Assembly: GCF_004519305.1 (NCBI RefSeq)
Contig: NZ_SOZA01000033.1
Span: forward strand, 1 to 54,081
Source of the DNA: Pseudomonas sp. RIT623
GTDB taxonomy: Bacteria > Pseudomonadota > Gammaproteobacteria > Pseudomonadales > Pseudomonadaceae
Length of the DNA: 54,081 nucleotides
Direction of reading: 5' to 3'
In this document: in pieces, positions 33,436-42,396 of the stretch
Position numbering within the stretch: the stretch's first letter is position 1
Layout of the letters: each line of letters begins with the position of its first letter
Program-made: the position numbers and the translations under genes
The notes under the pieces: model-generated
What the model was told of the DNA's origin: nothing
The model's database searches: none
The model's input: the letters and a program-made list of their open reading frames with translations, nothing else

Positions 33436-34865
33436 GCTGCGCTCCCTTGGATCAACTCGCGGACGTCGATGAAGTGGCCGGTCACCGCGGCGGCGGCGGC
33501 CATGGCCGGGCTGACCAGGTGGGTACGGCCACCGGCGCCCTGGCGACCCTCGAAGTTGCGGTTGGAGGTGGACGCGCAATGCTCGCCGCTCTCCAGGCGG
33601 TCCGGGTTCATCGCCAGGCACATCGAGCAGCCAGGCTCACGCCACTCGAAACCAGCCTCGAGGAAGATCTTGTCCAACCCTTCGCGCTCGGCCTGGGCCT
33701 TGACCAGGCCCGAGCCCGGCACGACGATGGCTTGCTTGACACTGGCGGCAACCTTGCGGCCCTTGGCGATCTCGGCGGCGGCGCGCAGGTCCTCGATACG
33801 CGAGTTGGTGCACGAACCGATGAACACGCGGTCGAGCTTGATATCGGTGATCGCCTGGTTGGCGCTCAAGCCCATGTATTTCAACGCCCGCTCGATCGAG
33901 CCACGCTTGATCAGGTCGGCCTCGGCGGCCGGGTCCGGCACACGCTGGTCCACCGCAAGCACCATCTCGGGTGAGGTGCCCCAGCTGACTTGCGGCTTGA
34001 TCTGCGCGGCATCCAGCTCGACAACGGTGTCGAACACCGCATCCGCGTCAGACACCAGGTCTTTCCAGGCCTCTACCGCGCGCGTCCATTGCTCGCCCTT
34101 GGGCGCATAGGGACGCCCCTCGACATAGGCAACGGTGGTCGCATCGGTGGCCACCAGGCCGACACGCGCGCCGGCCTCGATGGACATGTTGCAGATGGTC
34201 ATGCGGCCTTCCATCGACAGCTCACGGATGGCGCTGCCGGCGAATTCCATGGCATGGCCATTGCCCCCGGCGGTGCCGATCTTGCCGATCACGGCAAGGA
34301 CGATGTCCTTGGCGGTGACGCCGTCGGGCAACTGGCCTTCGACGCGCACCAGCATGTTCTTCATTTTCTTGGCCACCAGGCACTGGGTGGCGAGCACGTG
34401 CTCGACCTCGGAGGTGCCGATGCCATGGGCCAGGGCGCCGAACGCGCCGTGGGTGGAGGTGTGCGAGTCGCCACAGACCACGGTCATGCCCGGCAAGGTG
34501 GCGCCCTGCTCCGGGCTGATGACGTGGACGATGCCCTGACGCTCGTCATTCATCTTGAATTCGACGATGCCATATTCGTCACAGTTCTCGTCGAGGGTCT
34601 GCACCTGCAGGCGCGACACTTGGTCGACGATGGCCTCGATGCCGCCCTTGCGCTCTGGCGTGGTCGGCACGTTGTGGTCGGGGGTGGCGATGTTGGCATC
34701 GATGCGCCAAGGCTTGCGCCCGGCCAGACGCAGGCCTTCGAACGCCTGGGGCGAGGTCACTTCGTGGATGATGTGGCGATCGATGTAGATCAAGGAAGAG
34801 CCGTCATCGCGGCGCTTGACCTCATGAGCTTCCCAGAGTTTGTCGTAGAGCGTTTTGCCAGCCAT
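33432..34865 (-). CDS. leuC: 3-isopropylmalate dehydratase large subunit LeuC
   Basis: A 477-aa aconitase-family subunit. The 4Fe-4S ligands are Cys in GSCTNSR and the two Cys in CSMCLAMNPD; CGDSHTSTHGAFGALAHGIG is a family block. I start at ATG 34865 (MAGKTLYDKLW), the usual LeuC N-terminus. It is divergent from the lysR gene at 34997, which may control it. Confidence 0.97.
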   Translation of the reverse strand: MAGKTLYDKLWEAHEVKRRDDGSSLIYIDRHIIHEVTSPQAFEGLRLAGRKPWRIDANIATPDHNVPTTPERKGGIEAIVDQVSRLQVQTLDENCDEYGIVEFKMNDERQGIVHVISPEQGATLPGMTVVCGDSHTSTHGAFGALAHGIGTSEVEHVLATQCLVAKKMKNMLVRVEGQLPDGVTAKDIVLAVIGKIGTAGGNGHAMEFAGSAIRELSMEGRMTICNMSIEAGARVGLVATDATTVAYVEGRPYAPKGEQWTRAVEAWKDLVSDADAVFDTVVELDAAQIKPQVSWGTSPEMVLAVDQRVPDPAAEADLIKRGSIERALKYMGLSANQAITDIKLDRVFIGSCTNSRIEDLRAAAEIAKGRKVAASVKQAIVVPGSGLVKAQAEREGLDKIFLEAGFEWREPGCSMCLAMNPDRLESGEHCASTSNRNFEGRQGAGGRTHLVSPAMAAAAAVTGHFIDVRELIQGSAA

Positions 34866-34964
34866 CAGACTGTTCCTCATCAGCGTCTTTCTATGCCAAA
34901 GACCCCTTGGCTTGTACGGACGATGCTATGGCGATAGATTGAATAACTCAAATTCATAATTTTC

Positions 34965-34975
34965 ATGCTTTGCAT
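34965..34975. promoter_or_regulatory. Small palindrome in the leuC-lysR intergenic region
   Basis: ATGC-TTT-GCAT is a perfect dyad in an AT-rich 131-bp divergent intergenic region. It is 22 bp before the lysR start. LysR-type regulators usually bind such sites and repress their own gene, but the site is only a candidate. Confidence 0.35.
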
Positions 34976-34996
34976 AACCATCAGGAATTTAAATAG

Positions 34997-35875
34997 ATGG
35001 ACCTGGCCAACCTCAGCGCCTTCATCGCCATCGCCGAAACCGGCAGTTTCTCTGGCGCCGGCGAACGCCTGCACCTGACCCAGCCGGCCATCAGCAAGCG
35101 CATCGCCGGGCTCGAGCAGCAACTGGACGTACGCCTGTTCGACCGCCTAGGCCGCGAGGTGACCCTGACCGAGGCCGGTCGCGCCCTGCTGCCCCGCGCC
35201 TACCAGATCCTCAATGTGCTCGACGATACGCGCCGCGCGCTGACCAACCTCAGCGGGGCGGTGAGCGGTCGCCTGACCCTCGCCACCAGCCACCATATCG
35301 GCCTGCACCGCCTGCCACCGCTGCTGCGCGCCTTTACCCGCCAGTACCCGGCGGTGGCGCTGGACATCGAGTTCCTCGACTCCGAGGCGGCCTACGACGA
35401 AGTGCTGCATGGCCGCGCCGAGATTGCCGTGATTACCCTGGCGCCCGAGCCACACCACCTGGTGCGCGCCGTGCCGGTATGGGACGACGCCCTGGATTTC
35501 GTCGCCTCGCCCGAGCATCCGCTGGCCAGCAACGCCAGCGTGAGCCTGGCCGATGTGGCCCGCCACCCGGCGGTCTTCCCCGGCGGCAACACCTTCACCC
35601 ACCATATCGTTCAGCGGTTGTTCGAAAGCCAGGGCCTGGCGCCGAACATCGCCATGAGCACCAACTACCTGGAAACCATCAAGATGATGGTTTCCATCGG
35701 CCTGGCCTGGAGCGTGCTGCCGCGCACCATGCTCGACGAACAGGTGGCGCCCATCGCCCTGCCGGGCATACAGCTGTCGCGCCAGCTAGGCTACATTCTG
35801 CACACGGAGCGTACGCTGTCGAACGCGGCCAGGGCCTTCATGGCACTGCTCGACAGCCACGCAGGGTCCGCCTGA
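34997..35875 (+). CDS. LysR-family transcriptional regulator, divergent from leuC
   Basis: A 292-aa regulator. The N-terminal winged helix-turn-helix is at about residues 1-60 (FSGAGERLHLTQPAISKRIA) and a periplasmic-binding-protein-like effector domain at about 90-290. As I recall, a lysR gene occupies the same position in P. aeruginosa and P. putida, so control of leuC/leuD is plausible by position but not shown. The downstream GGDEF/EAL gene starts 50 nt after its stop on the same strand. Confidence 0.92.
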   Translation: MDLANLSAFIAIAETGSFSGAGERLHLTQPAISKRIAGLEQQLDVRLFDRLGREVTLTEAGRALLPRAYQILNVLDDTRRALTNLSGAVSGRLTLATSHHIGLHRLPPLLRAFTRQYPAVALDIEFLDSEAAYDEVLHGRAEIAVITLAPEPHHLVRAVPVWDDALDFVASPEHPLASNASVSLADVARHPAVFPGGNTFTHHIVQRLFESQGLAPNIAMSTNYLETIKMMVSIGLAWSVLPRTMLDEQVAPIALPGIQLSRQLGYILHTERTLSNAARAFMALLDSHAGSA

Positions 35876-35925
35876 CCGGTCGTCAGCGCTACAGGGAAGC
35901 TTCATTCGCCAAAGGTCTGGTACCG

Positions 35926-38900
35926 ATGCCCAAATCAGCAAACCGCTTTGCGCGCCTACCCCGCATTCCGGCGGCCGACCCCCAGGAATCGGAGCAGGCC
36001 TGGCAGAACGCGCCACAATTGCTCGCCGCGCTCAACGGCGCCCGCCTGGGCGCCTGGCTGTGGGACATCGAGAGCGGTCGGGTCAGTTGGTCACGCGGCA
36101 CCCAGGCGCTGTTCGGTTTCGACCCGCAACGCCCGTTGCCCAACGACATCGACTACCTCGACCTGCTGCCCGAGGAAGATCGCGCCCGCACCCGCCAGGC
36201 GTTCCAGGCGGTGGTCAACGGCGAACCGATCGAGCAGGCCATGCGCCATCGCATCCAGTGGCCCGACGGCAGCATGCACTGGCTGGAGATCAACGGCAGC
36301 CTGACCCACGACGCCAATGGCCGGCCGCAGATGATCGGGGTAATCCGCGAGATCACTCGCCAGCGCGAGCGGGAAACCGCGCTGATCAACTCGGAGAAGC
36401 GCTTCGCCACGCTGTTTCATCTGAGCCCCAACGCCATCCTCCTAACCCGCCGCCACGACGGCCTGATCATCGAGGTCAACCAGCACTTCGAGCACATGTT
36501 CGGCTGGCCAGGGGCCCAGGTGGTCGGCAAGACCAGCCTGGAACTGGGCCTGTGGGTCAACCCCGAGCAACGCCACCAGGTGCTGGACGCCACCCGTGCC
36601 GGCAGCGGCCCGTTGACCCTGGAGGTGCAGTTCCGCGCCACCAGCGGCAAGATCCACGACGGCATCCTCTGCACCCAGGGCATCGAGATGGAGGGGGTCA
36701 CCTACTTGATCAGCACCTTCGTCGACACCAGCGAGCACAAGCGCGCCGAACAAGCGCTCAAGGACAGCCAGGAGCGCCTCGACCTGGCCCTGGACTCGGC
36801 CCAACTGGGCACCTGGGACTGGCACATCCCCAGCGGCATGCTCTACGGCTCCGCCCGCGCCGCCCAACTGCACGGCCTGGACCCGGTGCCGTTCCACGAA
36901 TCGTTCGAGGCGTTCTTCGAAGGCGTGCCCGAACAGGAGCGCAACGCCATGCGCCAGGCTTACCGCAGCCTGCGTGAAGGGCCCGCCGGCAACTACCAGA
37001 TCACCTACCAGGTGCAACTGGACAACGGCGCCTCACGCTATATCGAAAGCCGCGCGCGGCTGTACCGCGATGACCAGGGCAACCCGCTGCGCATGGCCGG
37101 CACCCTGCTCGACATCACCGAACAAGTCGAGCGCGAGCAGCGCCTGAGCGCCTCGGAAGAGAAATTCGCCAGCCTGTTCCAGGTCAGCCCCGACCCGATC
37201 TGCGTGACCCGCCAGGACACCGGCCAGTTCATCGAGATCAATCCGGCCTTCAGCCAGACCTTCGGCTGGAGCACCGCACAGGTGCTCGGCCACACCGCCG
37301 AGGAGCTAAGCCTGTGGGCCGAATCGGCTGAACGCGCGCAGCGCATCGAACGGGTGATCCGCGACCAGGCCCTGAGCAACGTGGCGGTGGGAGTCAACCA
37401 TCGCAACGGCACGCCCCTGACCTGCGTGATCTCCAGCCGCCTGATCAGCGTCGATGGCCAGCCCTGCAGCGTCACCACCCTGCGCGACATCACCCAGCAA
37501 CAGCGCGCCGAGGCCGCGCTTAAGGCCAGCGAGGAGAAATTCGCCAAGGCCTTCCACTCCAGCCCCGACGCCATCACCATCACCGAGCGCCAGAGCGGAC
37601 GCTACCTGGAGGTCAACGACGGGTTCAGCCGCCTGACCGGCTACAGCGCCGCCGAGGTGGTCGGGCGCACGGTGTACGAGATCGGCATCTGGGCCGACGA
37701 GAAGCAGCGCGGCGCCCTGCTCAACGAACTGCGCGAACGTGGCCGCGTGCACCACCGGGAAATGCTCGGGCGCAACAAGCGCGGCGACATTCTCACCGTG
37801 GAAGTCTCGGTGGAGCCGATCAGCCTCAACGAAACCGACTGCCTGCTGCTCACCGCCCGCGATGTCAGCCTGCTGAAGAACGCCCAGGCGCAGATCCGCC
37901 ACTTGGCCTACCATGACCCGCTGACCAACCTGCCCAATCGCGCCCTGCTGATGGACCGCCTGAGCCAGCAGATCGCCCTGCTCAAGCGCCACAACCTGCG
38001 CGGCGCGCTGTTGTTCCTCGACCTTGACCACTTCAAGCACATCAACGACTCGCTGGGCCACCCAGTGGGCGACACGGTGCTGAAGATCATCACCGCGCGC
38101 CTGGAGGCCAGCGTGCGCCTGGAGGACACCGTGGCGCGCCTGGGCGGCGACGAGTTCGTGGTGCTGCTCAGTGGTCTTGAAGGCAGTCGCGAGCTGGTGG
38201 AGGGCAAGGTCCGGGAACTAGCCGACACCCTGCGCGAGCTGCTGGCCGAGCCCATGTCGCTGGACGGCCAGCGCCTGCAGGTGACGCCGAGCATCGGCGT
38301 GGCGCTGATCCCCGACCACGGCGCCACCCCGGCCGACCTGCTCAAGCGCGCCGACATCGCCCTGTACCGGGCCAAGGACTCCGGGCGCAACACTACCCAG
38401 CTGTTCCACACCACCATGCAAAAGGCCGCCAGCGAGCGCCTGCGCATGGAGAGCGACCTGCGCCTGGCCCTGGCCCGGGGCGAGCTGGCGCTGCACTTCC
38501 AACCCCAGGTCGACGCCCGCGACAATCGCATCGTCGGCGCCGAGGTGCTGCTGCGCTGGCACCACCCGCAACTGGGCCAGCAACCGCCGGCGCAGTTTAT
38601 CCAGGTACTCGAGGAAAGCGGCCTGATCCTCGAAGTTGGCAGCTGGATCCTCGACGAAGCTTGCGATGCCTGCGCGCGCATGCTGGCCGACGGCTTGATC
38701 GACGCCAACGACTTCAGCCTGTGCGTCAACATCAGCCCACGGCAATTTCGCCAGAACGACTTCGTCGAGCGGGTACTGCGCAGCCTGGACGACTTCCGCC
38801 TGCCCCGGCACATCCTCAAGCTGGAGATCACCGAGGGCATCGTCATCCAGAACCTCGAAGACACCATCAGCAAGATGCGCGAACTCAAGCGCTACGGCGT

Positions 38901-39222
38901 GAGCTTCGCCATGGACGATTTCGGCACCGGTTATTCGTCGCTGACCTACCTCAAGCGCCTGCCGGTGGACACGCTGAAGATAGACCAGACCTTCGTGCGC
39001 GACGCCCCGGTAGACCCCAACGACGCCGAGATCGTCCGCGCCATCGTCGCCATGGCCCGCAGCCTGGAACTGACGGTGATCGCCGAGGGCGTCGAGCTCA
39101 GCGAGCAGCTGGAATTCCTCGAGCGGCTGGGCTGCCATTTATACCAGGGCTACCTGCATAGCCGGCCATTACCCCTGCCGGAGTTCCGCCAGATGCTGCT
39201 GGAAACACCAGCGGATTACTGA
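35926..39222 (+). CDS. PAS-GGDEF-EAL protein (cyclic di-GMP turnover)
   Basis: A 1098-aa protein without a clear membrane segment. Five PAS-like sensor domains occupy about residues 30-650, each closed by a DIT/DxS-type linker. A GGDEF domain (about 660-825) has an intact RLGGDEF motif and an RxxD inhibitory site (RLED) five residues before it. An EAL domain (about 840-1090) has AEVLLRW (EVL for EAL, catalytic Glu kept) and DDFGTGYSSLTYLKRL, so a phosphodiesterase is plausible. Both activities could be present. The start ATG 35926 lacks a strong ribosome site. The PAS repeats suggest response to redox, oxygen or small ligands; no cofactor residues were identified. Confidence 0.9.
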   Translation: MPKSANRFARLPRIPAADPQESEQAWQNAPQLLAALNGARLGAWLWDIESGRVSWSRGTQALFGFDPQRPLPNDIDYLDLLPEEDRARTRQAFQAVVNGEPIEQAMRHRIQWPDGSMHWLEINGSLTHDANGRPQMIGVIREITRQRERETALINSEKRFATLFHLSPNAILLTRRHDGLIIEVNQHFEHMFGWPGAQVVGKTSLELGLWVNPEQRHQVLDATRAGSGPLTLEVQFRATSGKIHDGILCTQGIEMEGVTYLISTFVDTSEHKRAEQALKDSQERLDLALDSAQLGTWDWHIPSGMLYGSARAAQLHGLDPVPFHESFEAFFEGVPEQERNAMRQAYRSLREGPAGNYQITYQVQLDNGASRYIESRARLYRDDQGNPLRMAGTLLDITEQVEREQRLSASEEKFASLFQVSPDPICVTRQDTGQFIEINPAFSQTFGWSTAQVLGHTAEELSLWAESAERAQRIERVIRDQALSNVAVGVNHRNGTPLTCVISSRLISVDGQPCSVTTLRDITQQQRAEAALKASEEKFAKAFHSSPDAITITERQSGRYLEVNDGFSRLTGYSAAEVVGRTVYEIGIWADEKQRGALLNELRERGRVHHREMLGRNKRGDILTVEVSVEPISLNETDCLLLTARDVSLLKNAQAQIRHLAYHDPLTNLPNRALLMDRLSQQIALLKRHNLRGALLFLDLDHFKHINDSLGHPVGDTVLKIITARLEASVRLEDTVARLGGDEFVVLLSGLEGSRELVEGKVRELADTLRELLAEPMSLDGQRLQVTPSIGVALIPDHGATPADLLKRADIALYRAKDSGRNTTQLFHTTMQKAASERLRMESDLRLALARGELALHFQPQVDARDNRIVGAEVLLRWHHPQLGQQPPAQFIQVLEESGLILEVGSWILDEACDACARMLADGLIDANDFSLCVNISPRQFRQNDFVERVLRSLDDFRLPRHILKLEITEGIVIQNLEDTISKMRELKRYGVSFAMDDFGTGYSSLTYLKRLPVDTLKIDQTFVRDAPVDPNDAEIVRAIVAMARSLELTVIAEGVELSEQLEFLERLGCHLYQGYLHSRPLPLPEFRQMLLETPADY

Positions 39223-39236
39223 AAACCACGCGCCCC

Positions 39237-39350
39237 TGCAGGAGCGGCCTGGTGTCGCGAAAGGGGTGCGAAACGCCCCGGATTCGTGCATCAAGCTGAT
39301 ATCGCCGGGGCCGCCATGCGGCCCTTTCGCGACACAAGGCCGCTCCTACA
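39237..39350. repeat. Paired inverted REP elements (subtype with CGGGGCCGCC core)
   Basis: TGCAGGAGCGGCCTGGTGTC and its inverted copy CGACACAAGGCCGCTCCTAC flank a core containing CGCCGGGGCCGCCATGCGGC, also found in the pair at 44024-44140. It sits between the convergent GGDEF/EAL and ibpA genes. Confidence 0.85.
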
Positions 39351-39366
39351 GGGGCCTGCAAAGCAG

Positions 39367-39390
39367 AAAGGGCACCCGCAGGTGCCCTTT
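39367..39390. terminator. Bidirectional terminator of ibpA
   Basis: AAAGGGCACC and GGTGCCCTTT form a perfect 10-bp stem around the loop CGCA. It ends ibpA on the minus strand and probably also the GGDEF/EAL transcript. Confidence 0.8.
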
Positions 39391-39407
39391 CATTCATCCC
39401 GCCGAAC

Positions 39408-39851
39408 TCAGTTCAGCGCAGGCTTTTCGCCATTGATCGGGATGCGCTTGGCCTTGGCCTCTTCCGGCACCACGCGCAGCAGCTCGATGCTGAGCAAGCC
39501 GTTGGCCAGGCCAGCGCCCTTGACCTCGATGTGGTCGGCCAGGCGGAACGACAGCTTGAAGGCGCGCTGGGCAATGCCCTGGTGCAGGAAGGTGACGCCT
39601 TCGCTGCTGTTGTCGCGCTTGCCGCCGATAACGGTGAGGACGCCTTTTTCAACCTGCAGGTCGAGATCCTGTTCCTGGAAGCCGGCGGCGGCAACCACGA
39701 TGCGGTATTGATCATCGCCATGCTTTTCCACGTTGTAGGGCGGGTAGCTGCTACCGGCCTCGTTACGTGCGGCGGCTTCGAACAGGTCGTTGAAACGGTC
39801 GAAACCCACAGAGTTGCGGAAAAGAGGTGCGAGAGAGAAAGCGGTGGTCAT
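39408..39851 (-). CDS. ibpA: Small heat-shock protein IbpA
   Basis: A 147-aa alpha-crystallin-type chaperone that binds unfolded and aggregated proteins. MTTAFSLAPLFRNSVGFDRF and YPPYNVEKHGDDQYRIVVAAAGF match IbpA. The central beta-sandwich contains GLANGLLSIEL, and the C-terminal IPIN supplies the I-x-I-type anchor. I start at ATG 39851 because AGGAG lies nine bases before it; a second ATG at 39857 is only three bases after the ribosome site. A heat-regulated leader precedes it. Confidence 0.94.
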   Translation of the reverse strand: MTTAFSLAPLFRNSVGFDRFNDLFEAAARNEAGSSYPPYNVEKHGDDQYRIVVAAAGFQEQDLDLQVEKGVLTVIGGKRDNSSEGVTFLHQGIAQRAFKLSFRLADHIEVKGAGLANGLLSIELLRVVPEEAKAKRIPINGEKPALN

Positions 39852-39890
39852 GGTCATGAACTCCTGAGATTCAGCAAGTAAAGTCATTAC
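39852..39890 (-). promoter_or_regulatory. ROSE-like RNA thermometer in the ibpA leader
   Basis: The transcript carries TTGCT (39873-39877) facing the ribosome site AGGAG (39861-39865). They pair U-A, C-G, G-G, U-A and U-G across a short loop. A U(U/C)GCU box opposite the ribosome site, with a bulging or G-G-paired guanine, is the hallmark of ROSE elements. A small GTAA/TTAC hairpin lies just upstream. Short ROSE-like thermometers are known from ibpA of Pseudomonas species. Confidence 0.75.
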
Positions 39891-39922
39891 GCGACCCGAC
39901 TTCGGCATCGCGTACTCAAGAG

Positions 39923-39948
39923 ATATGTCCGGGCGAAAGGCTTTCAAG
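39923..39948 (-). promoter_or_regulatory. Heat-shock (sigma-32) promoter of ibpA
   Basis: CTTGAAA matches the sigma-32 -35 exactly; 11 bp later GGACATAT resembles the -10 (CCCCATNT, with CAT and final T matched). The position, about 70 bp before the ATG, fits the leader. Confidence 0.6.
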
Positions 39949-40033
39949 GGCTGGGCTGAAAAAATTCACGATCGAGTGAAACTCATCGCCATATGGCTTC
40001 ACGGGAGCGGGCTTGCCCCGCGATAGAGCCAGC

Positions 40034-41005
40034 TCAGGCGACACATGCCTCGACAGCCTGCATCTGCACCCCCAGCAAGCCACTGATCCGCTGGCAGTCA
40101 TCCTCCCGACGCAACTCGGCGAACAACGCCACCGCCTCGGGGTAGCCACGGGTCAGCATGGCCAGCCACTGCTTCATCCGTCCCGGCGCGTAGCGCGGCG
40201 ACAGCTTGGCCTGGGCCTGGCGCCAGAACTCGCGCAGCAGCGGCAGCAGCTCTTCCCAACTCATCGGCTGGTACTCGACGCCATCACGGGCCGCGGCGAT
40301 CTGCAGGGCCAGGTCCGGGCGCGACACCAGCCCACGCCCCAGCATGATGTCCTCGGCTCCACTGACCTCACGGCAGCGCCGCCAATCGTCGACGGTCCAG
40401 ATCTCGCCATTGGCGAACACCGGCACCTTGACCACATCCTGCACCCGCGCCACCCATTCCCAATGGGCCGGTGGCTTGTAACCCTCGACCTTGGTACGCG
40501 CATGCACCACCAGGTGCGCCGAGCCGCCCTCGGCCAAGGCCCGGGCACAATCGAGCGCGCCATCGGGGCTGTCGTAGCCCAGGCGCATCTTGGCCGTGAC
40601 CGGGATATGCGCCGGCACCGCGCGGCGCACCTCACACAGGATCGCATGCAGTAATTCCGGCTCCTTGAGCAGCACCGCCCCGCCCCGCGACTTATTGACG
40701 GTCTTGGCCGGGCAGCCGAAGTTCAGGTCGATCACCGGCGCGCCCAGCTCGCAGGCCAGGGCCGCATTCTCGGCCAGGCACACCGGGTCGGAGCCAAGCA
40801 GCTGCACGCGCATCGGCACGCCTGCCGCCGTGCGCGCGCCCTGGCGCAGCTCCGGAGCCAGCTTGTCGAACGACGACGCCGGCAGCAGGCGGTCGCAGAC
40901 GCGAATGAACTCGGTGACGCACCAATCGATGCCGCCCACCCGGGTCAGGACGTCGCGCAGGATGTTGTCGACCAGCCCCTCCATGGGGGCCAGGGCAATT
41001 TGCAT
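40034..41005 (-). CDS. dusC: tRNA-dihydrouridine(16) synthase DusC
   Basis: A 323-aa flavoenzyme that reduces uridine in the tRNA D-loop. MQIALAPMEGLVDNILRDVL opens the TIM barrel, the catalytic Cys is in NFGCPAKTVNKSRGG, and MLGRGLVSRPDLA is near the end. The N-terminus and length fit DusC rather than DusA or DusB. It stands 52 bp upstream of no known partner; the thioesterase gene precedes it on the same strand. Confidence 0.93.
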   Translation of the reverse strand: MQIALAPMEGLVDNILRDVLTRVGGIDWCVTEFIRVCDRLLPASSFDKLAPELRQGARTAAGVPMRVQLLGSDPVCLAENAALACELGAPVIDLNFGCPAKTVNKSRGGAVLLKEPELLHAILCEVRRAVPAHIPVTAKMRLGYDSPDGALDCARALAEGGSAHLVVHARTKVEGYKPPAHWEWVARVQDVVKVPVFANGEIWTVDDWRRCREVSGAEDIMLGRGLVSRPDLALQIAAARDGVEYQPMSWEELLPLLREFWRQAQAKLSPRYAPGRMKQWLAMLTRGYPEAVALFAELRREDDCQRISGLLGVQMQAVEACVA

Positions 41006-41057
41006 GTCAGGGTCTCGCCGCGAAAAAGGCCGCAGTCTAGCAAAAATCCGCCGCCGT

Positions 41058-41492
41058 TCAGCTGCCGATCAGCGCCGGGCCGTAACCGTCGAGGAACTCC
41101 GCCGGCATGCGCCGCGGCTTGCCGCTGGACAGCTCGATGCAGGCGAAGGTGGTCTGCGCGCGCAGCAAAGTGACACCGTCCCCCGGGCGCTTGAGCTGGA
41201 AACGCCGGGTCATGCGCAGGCGCTGGTCCCAGTCGATGATCCAGGTGGCCAGTTGCAACTCGTCGTCTTCGTAGGCGGCGGCGAGGTAGTCGATTTCATG
41301 GCGGACCACCGCCATGGCCCGGTCCAGGCGCCGGTACTCGGCCAGGTCCAGGCCCAGGCGCTGGGAATGGCGCCAGGCGCAACGCTCCAGCCAGGTGACG
41401 TAGACGGCGTTGTTGGCGTGGCCGAGGCCATCGATGTCCTCGCTGCCGACCCGAAGGTCGATAATGAATGGTGCTGCCAGATCCCAGCTCAT
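41058..41492 (-). CDS. Acyl-CoA thioesterase, 4-hydroxybenzoyl-CoA type hot-dog fold
   Basis: A 144-aa single-domain hot-dog protein. The DIDGLGHANNAVYVTWLE block carries the catalytic Asp and the HxxN pair of the 4HBT family. Members hydrolyse short- or medium-chain acyl-CoA or aryl-CoA. A specific substrate cannot be inferred. It is 45 bp after the alpha/beta-hydrolase gene, and the two may be co-transcribed. Confidence 0.88.
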   Translation of the reverse strand: MSWDLAAPFIIDLRVGSEDIDGLGHANNAVYVTWLERCAWRHSQRLGLDLAEYRRLDRAMAVVRHEIDYLAAAYEDDELQLATWIIDWDQRLRMTRRFQLKRPGDGVTLLRAQTTFACIELSSGKPRRMPAEFLDGYGPALIGS

Positions 41493-41537
41493 GCCCGCTC
41501 CCGCGATTCCAGTGACCGGCCAGAGTGTAACGGATGC

Positions 41538-42371
41538 TCAGGCGCTTTGCCGCGCGCGCTGGGTGCTGCGCGCCAGCAGCTCCAGCACGGCCTGGCCCAG
41601 GCGTGGATCGGCCAGCAGCCGCAGGTGGCCACCCTCCTCGAGCAATAGCAGGCGGCTGTCGAACCACGCCTTGTGGATCAGCGGCGCTTCGCTGGCCAGA
41701 ACCAGCTTGTCGTCCTCGGCATGCACCACCAGCCCGGGTATGTCCAACTGGTAGCCACTGACATCGAGACGGCTGATCTGCACCCCGACATCGCGCTCCA
41801 CCTGGCGTATGAACGCCGCCCGGGCGCGCGCCGGCAGGCCAAGCCGCCGGGCGAAACCGCGCAACACCCCAAGCAGCTGCGCCGGCGCGGCGATACTGAC
41901 CGCGGCATCGGTGCGCAGCCCCCATTGCAGGGCCAGCAACAGGCTGGCGCCACCCATGGAATGGCCGATCACGGCGCGCAACGGCGGCAGTTCGGCCGCC
42001 GCTTCCAGCAGGGCGCGGGCGAACAACACCACATTGGCCTTCTCACCCGGTGAACGGCCGTGCCCCGGCCCGTCCAGCGACACCACGGTGTGCCCGCTGT
42101 CGACCAGGGTTTCGATCAACGCGGCAAACTGGGTCGGCCGCCCTTCCCAACCATGCAGCAACAGCACGGTCGGACCCTGCCCCCAGCGCAATGCCGACAG
42201 ACCGAAGCGCAGGGTGATGCGTTCGGCCTTGGCCAGCAGTGGCAACTCCCACGGTTTGGGCGGCAGACTTCGCGGGCTCATGAAGGCGCGGTGCATCCTG
42301 CCGGCGACATGTTCGGGGGCCAAGTGGCCGAGAGTGCCGTTGACACGGCGAATCCAGCTAAGGGTGGTCAT
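41538..42371 (-). CDS. Alpha/beta hydrolase
   Basis: A 277-aa esterase/lipase-like protein. LLLHGWEGRPTQF supplies the oxyanion region, GHSMGGASLL the nucleophile Ser, HAEDDKLV the acid and GGHLRLL the His. No signal peptide. It lies 25 bp downstream of the tetR gene, and the pair is likely one operon in which the regulator controls the hydrolase. Confidence 0.88.
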   Translation of the reverse strand: MTTLSWIRRVNGTLGHLAPEHVAGRMHRAFMSPRSLPPKPWELPLLAKAERITLRFGLSALRWGQGPTVLLLHGWEGRPTQFAALIETLVDSGHTVVSLDGPGHGRSPGEKANVVLFARALLEAAAELPPLRAVIGHSMGGASLLLALQWGLRTDAAVSIAAPAQLLGVLRGFARRLGLPARARAAFIRQVERDVGVQISRLDVSGYQLDIPGLVVHAEDDKLVLASEAPLIHKAWFDSRLLLLEEGGHLRLLADPRLGQAVLELLARSTQRARQSA

Positions 42372-42396
42372 CGCCTTGCTCCAGGGGTCAGGAGGT

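Noticed and set aside
34865..34996. Leucine attenuator before leuC
   Set aside because: I found no short leader peptide with a run of Leu codons and no pair of alternative hairpins in the 131-bp gap.
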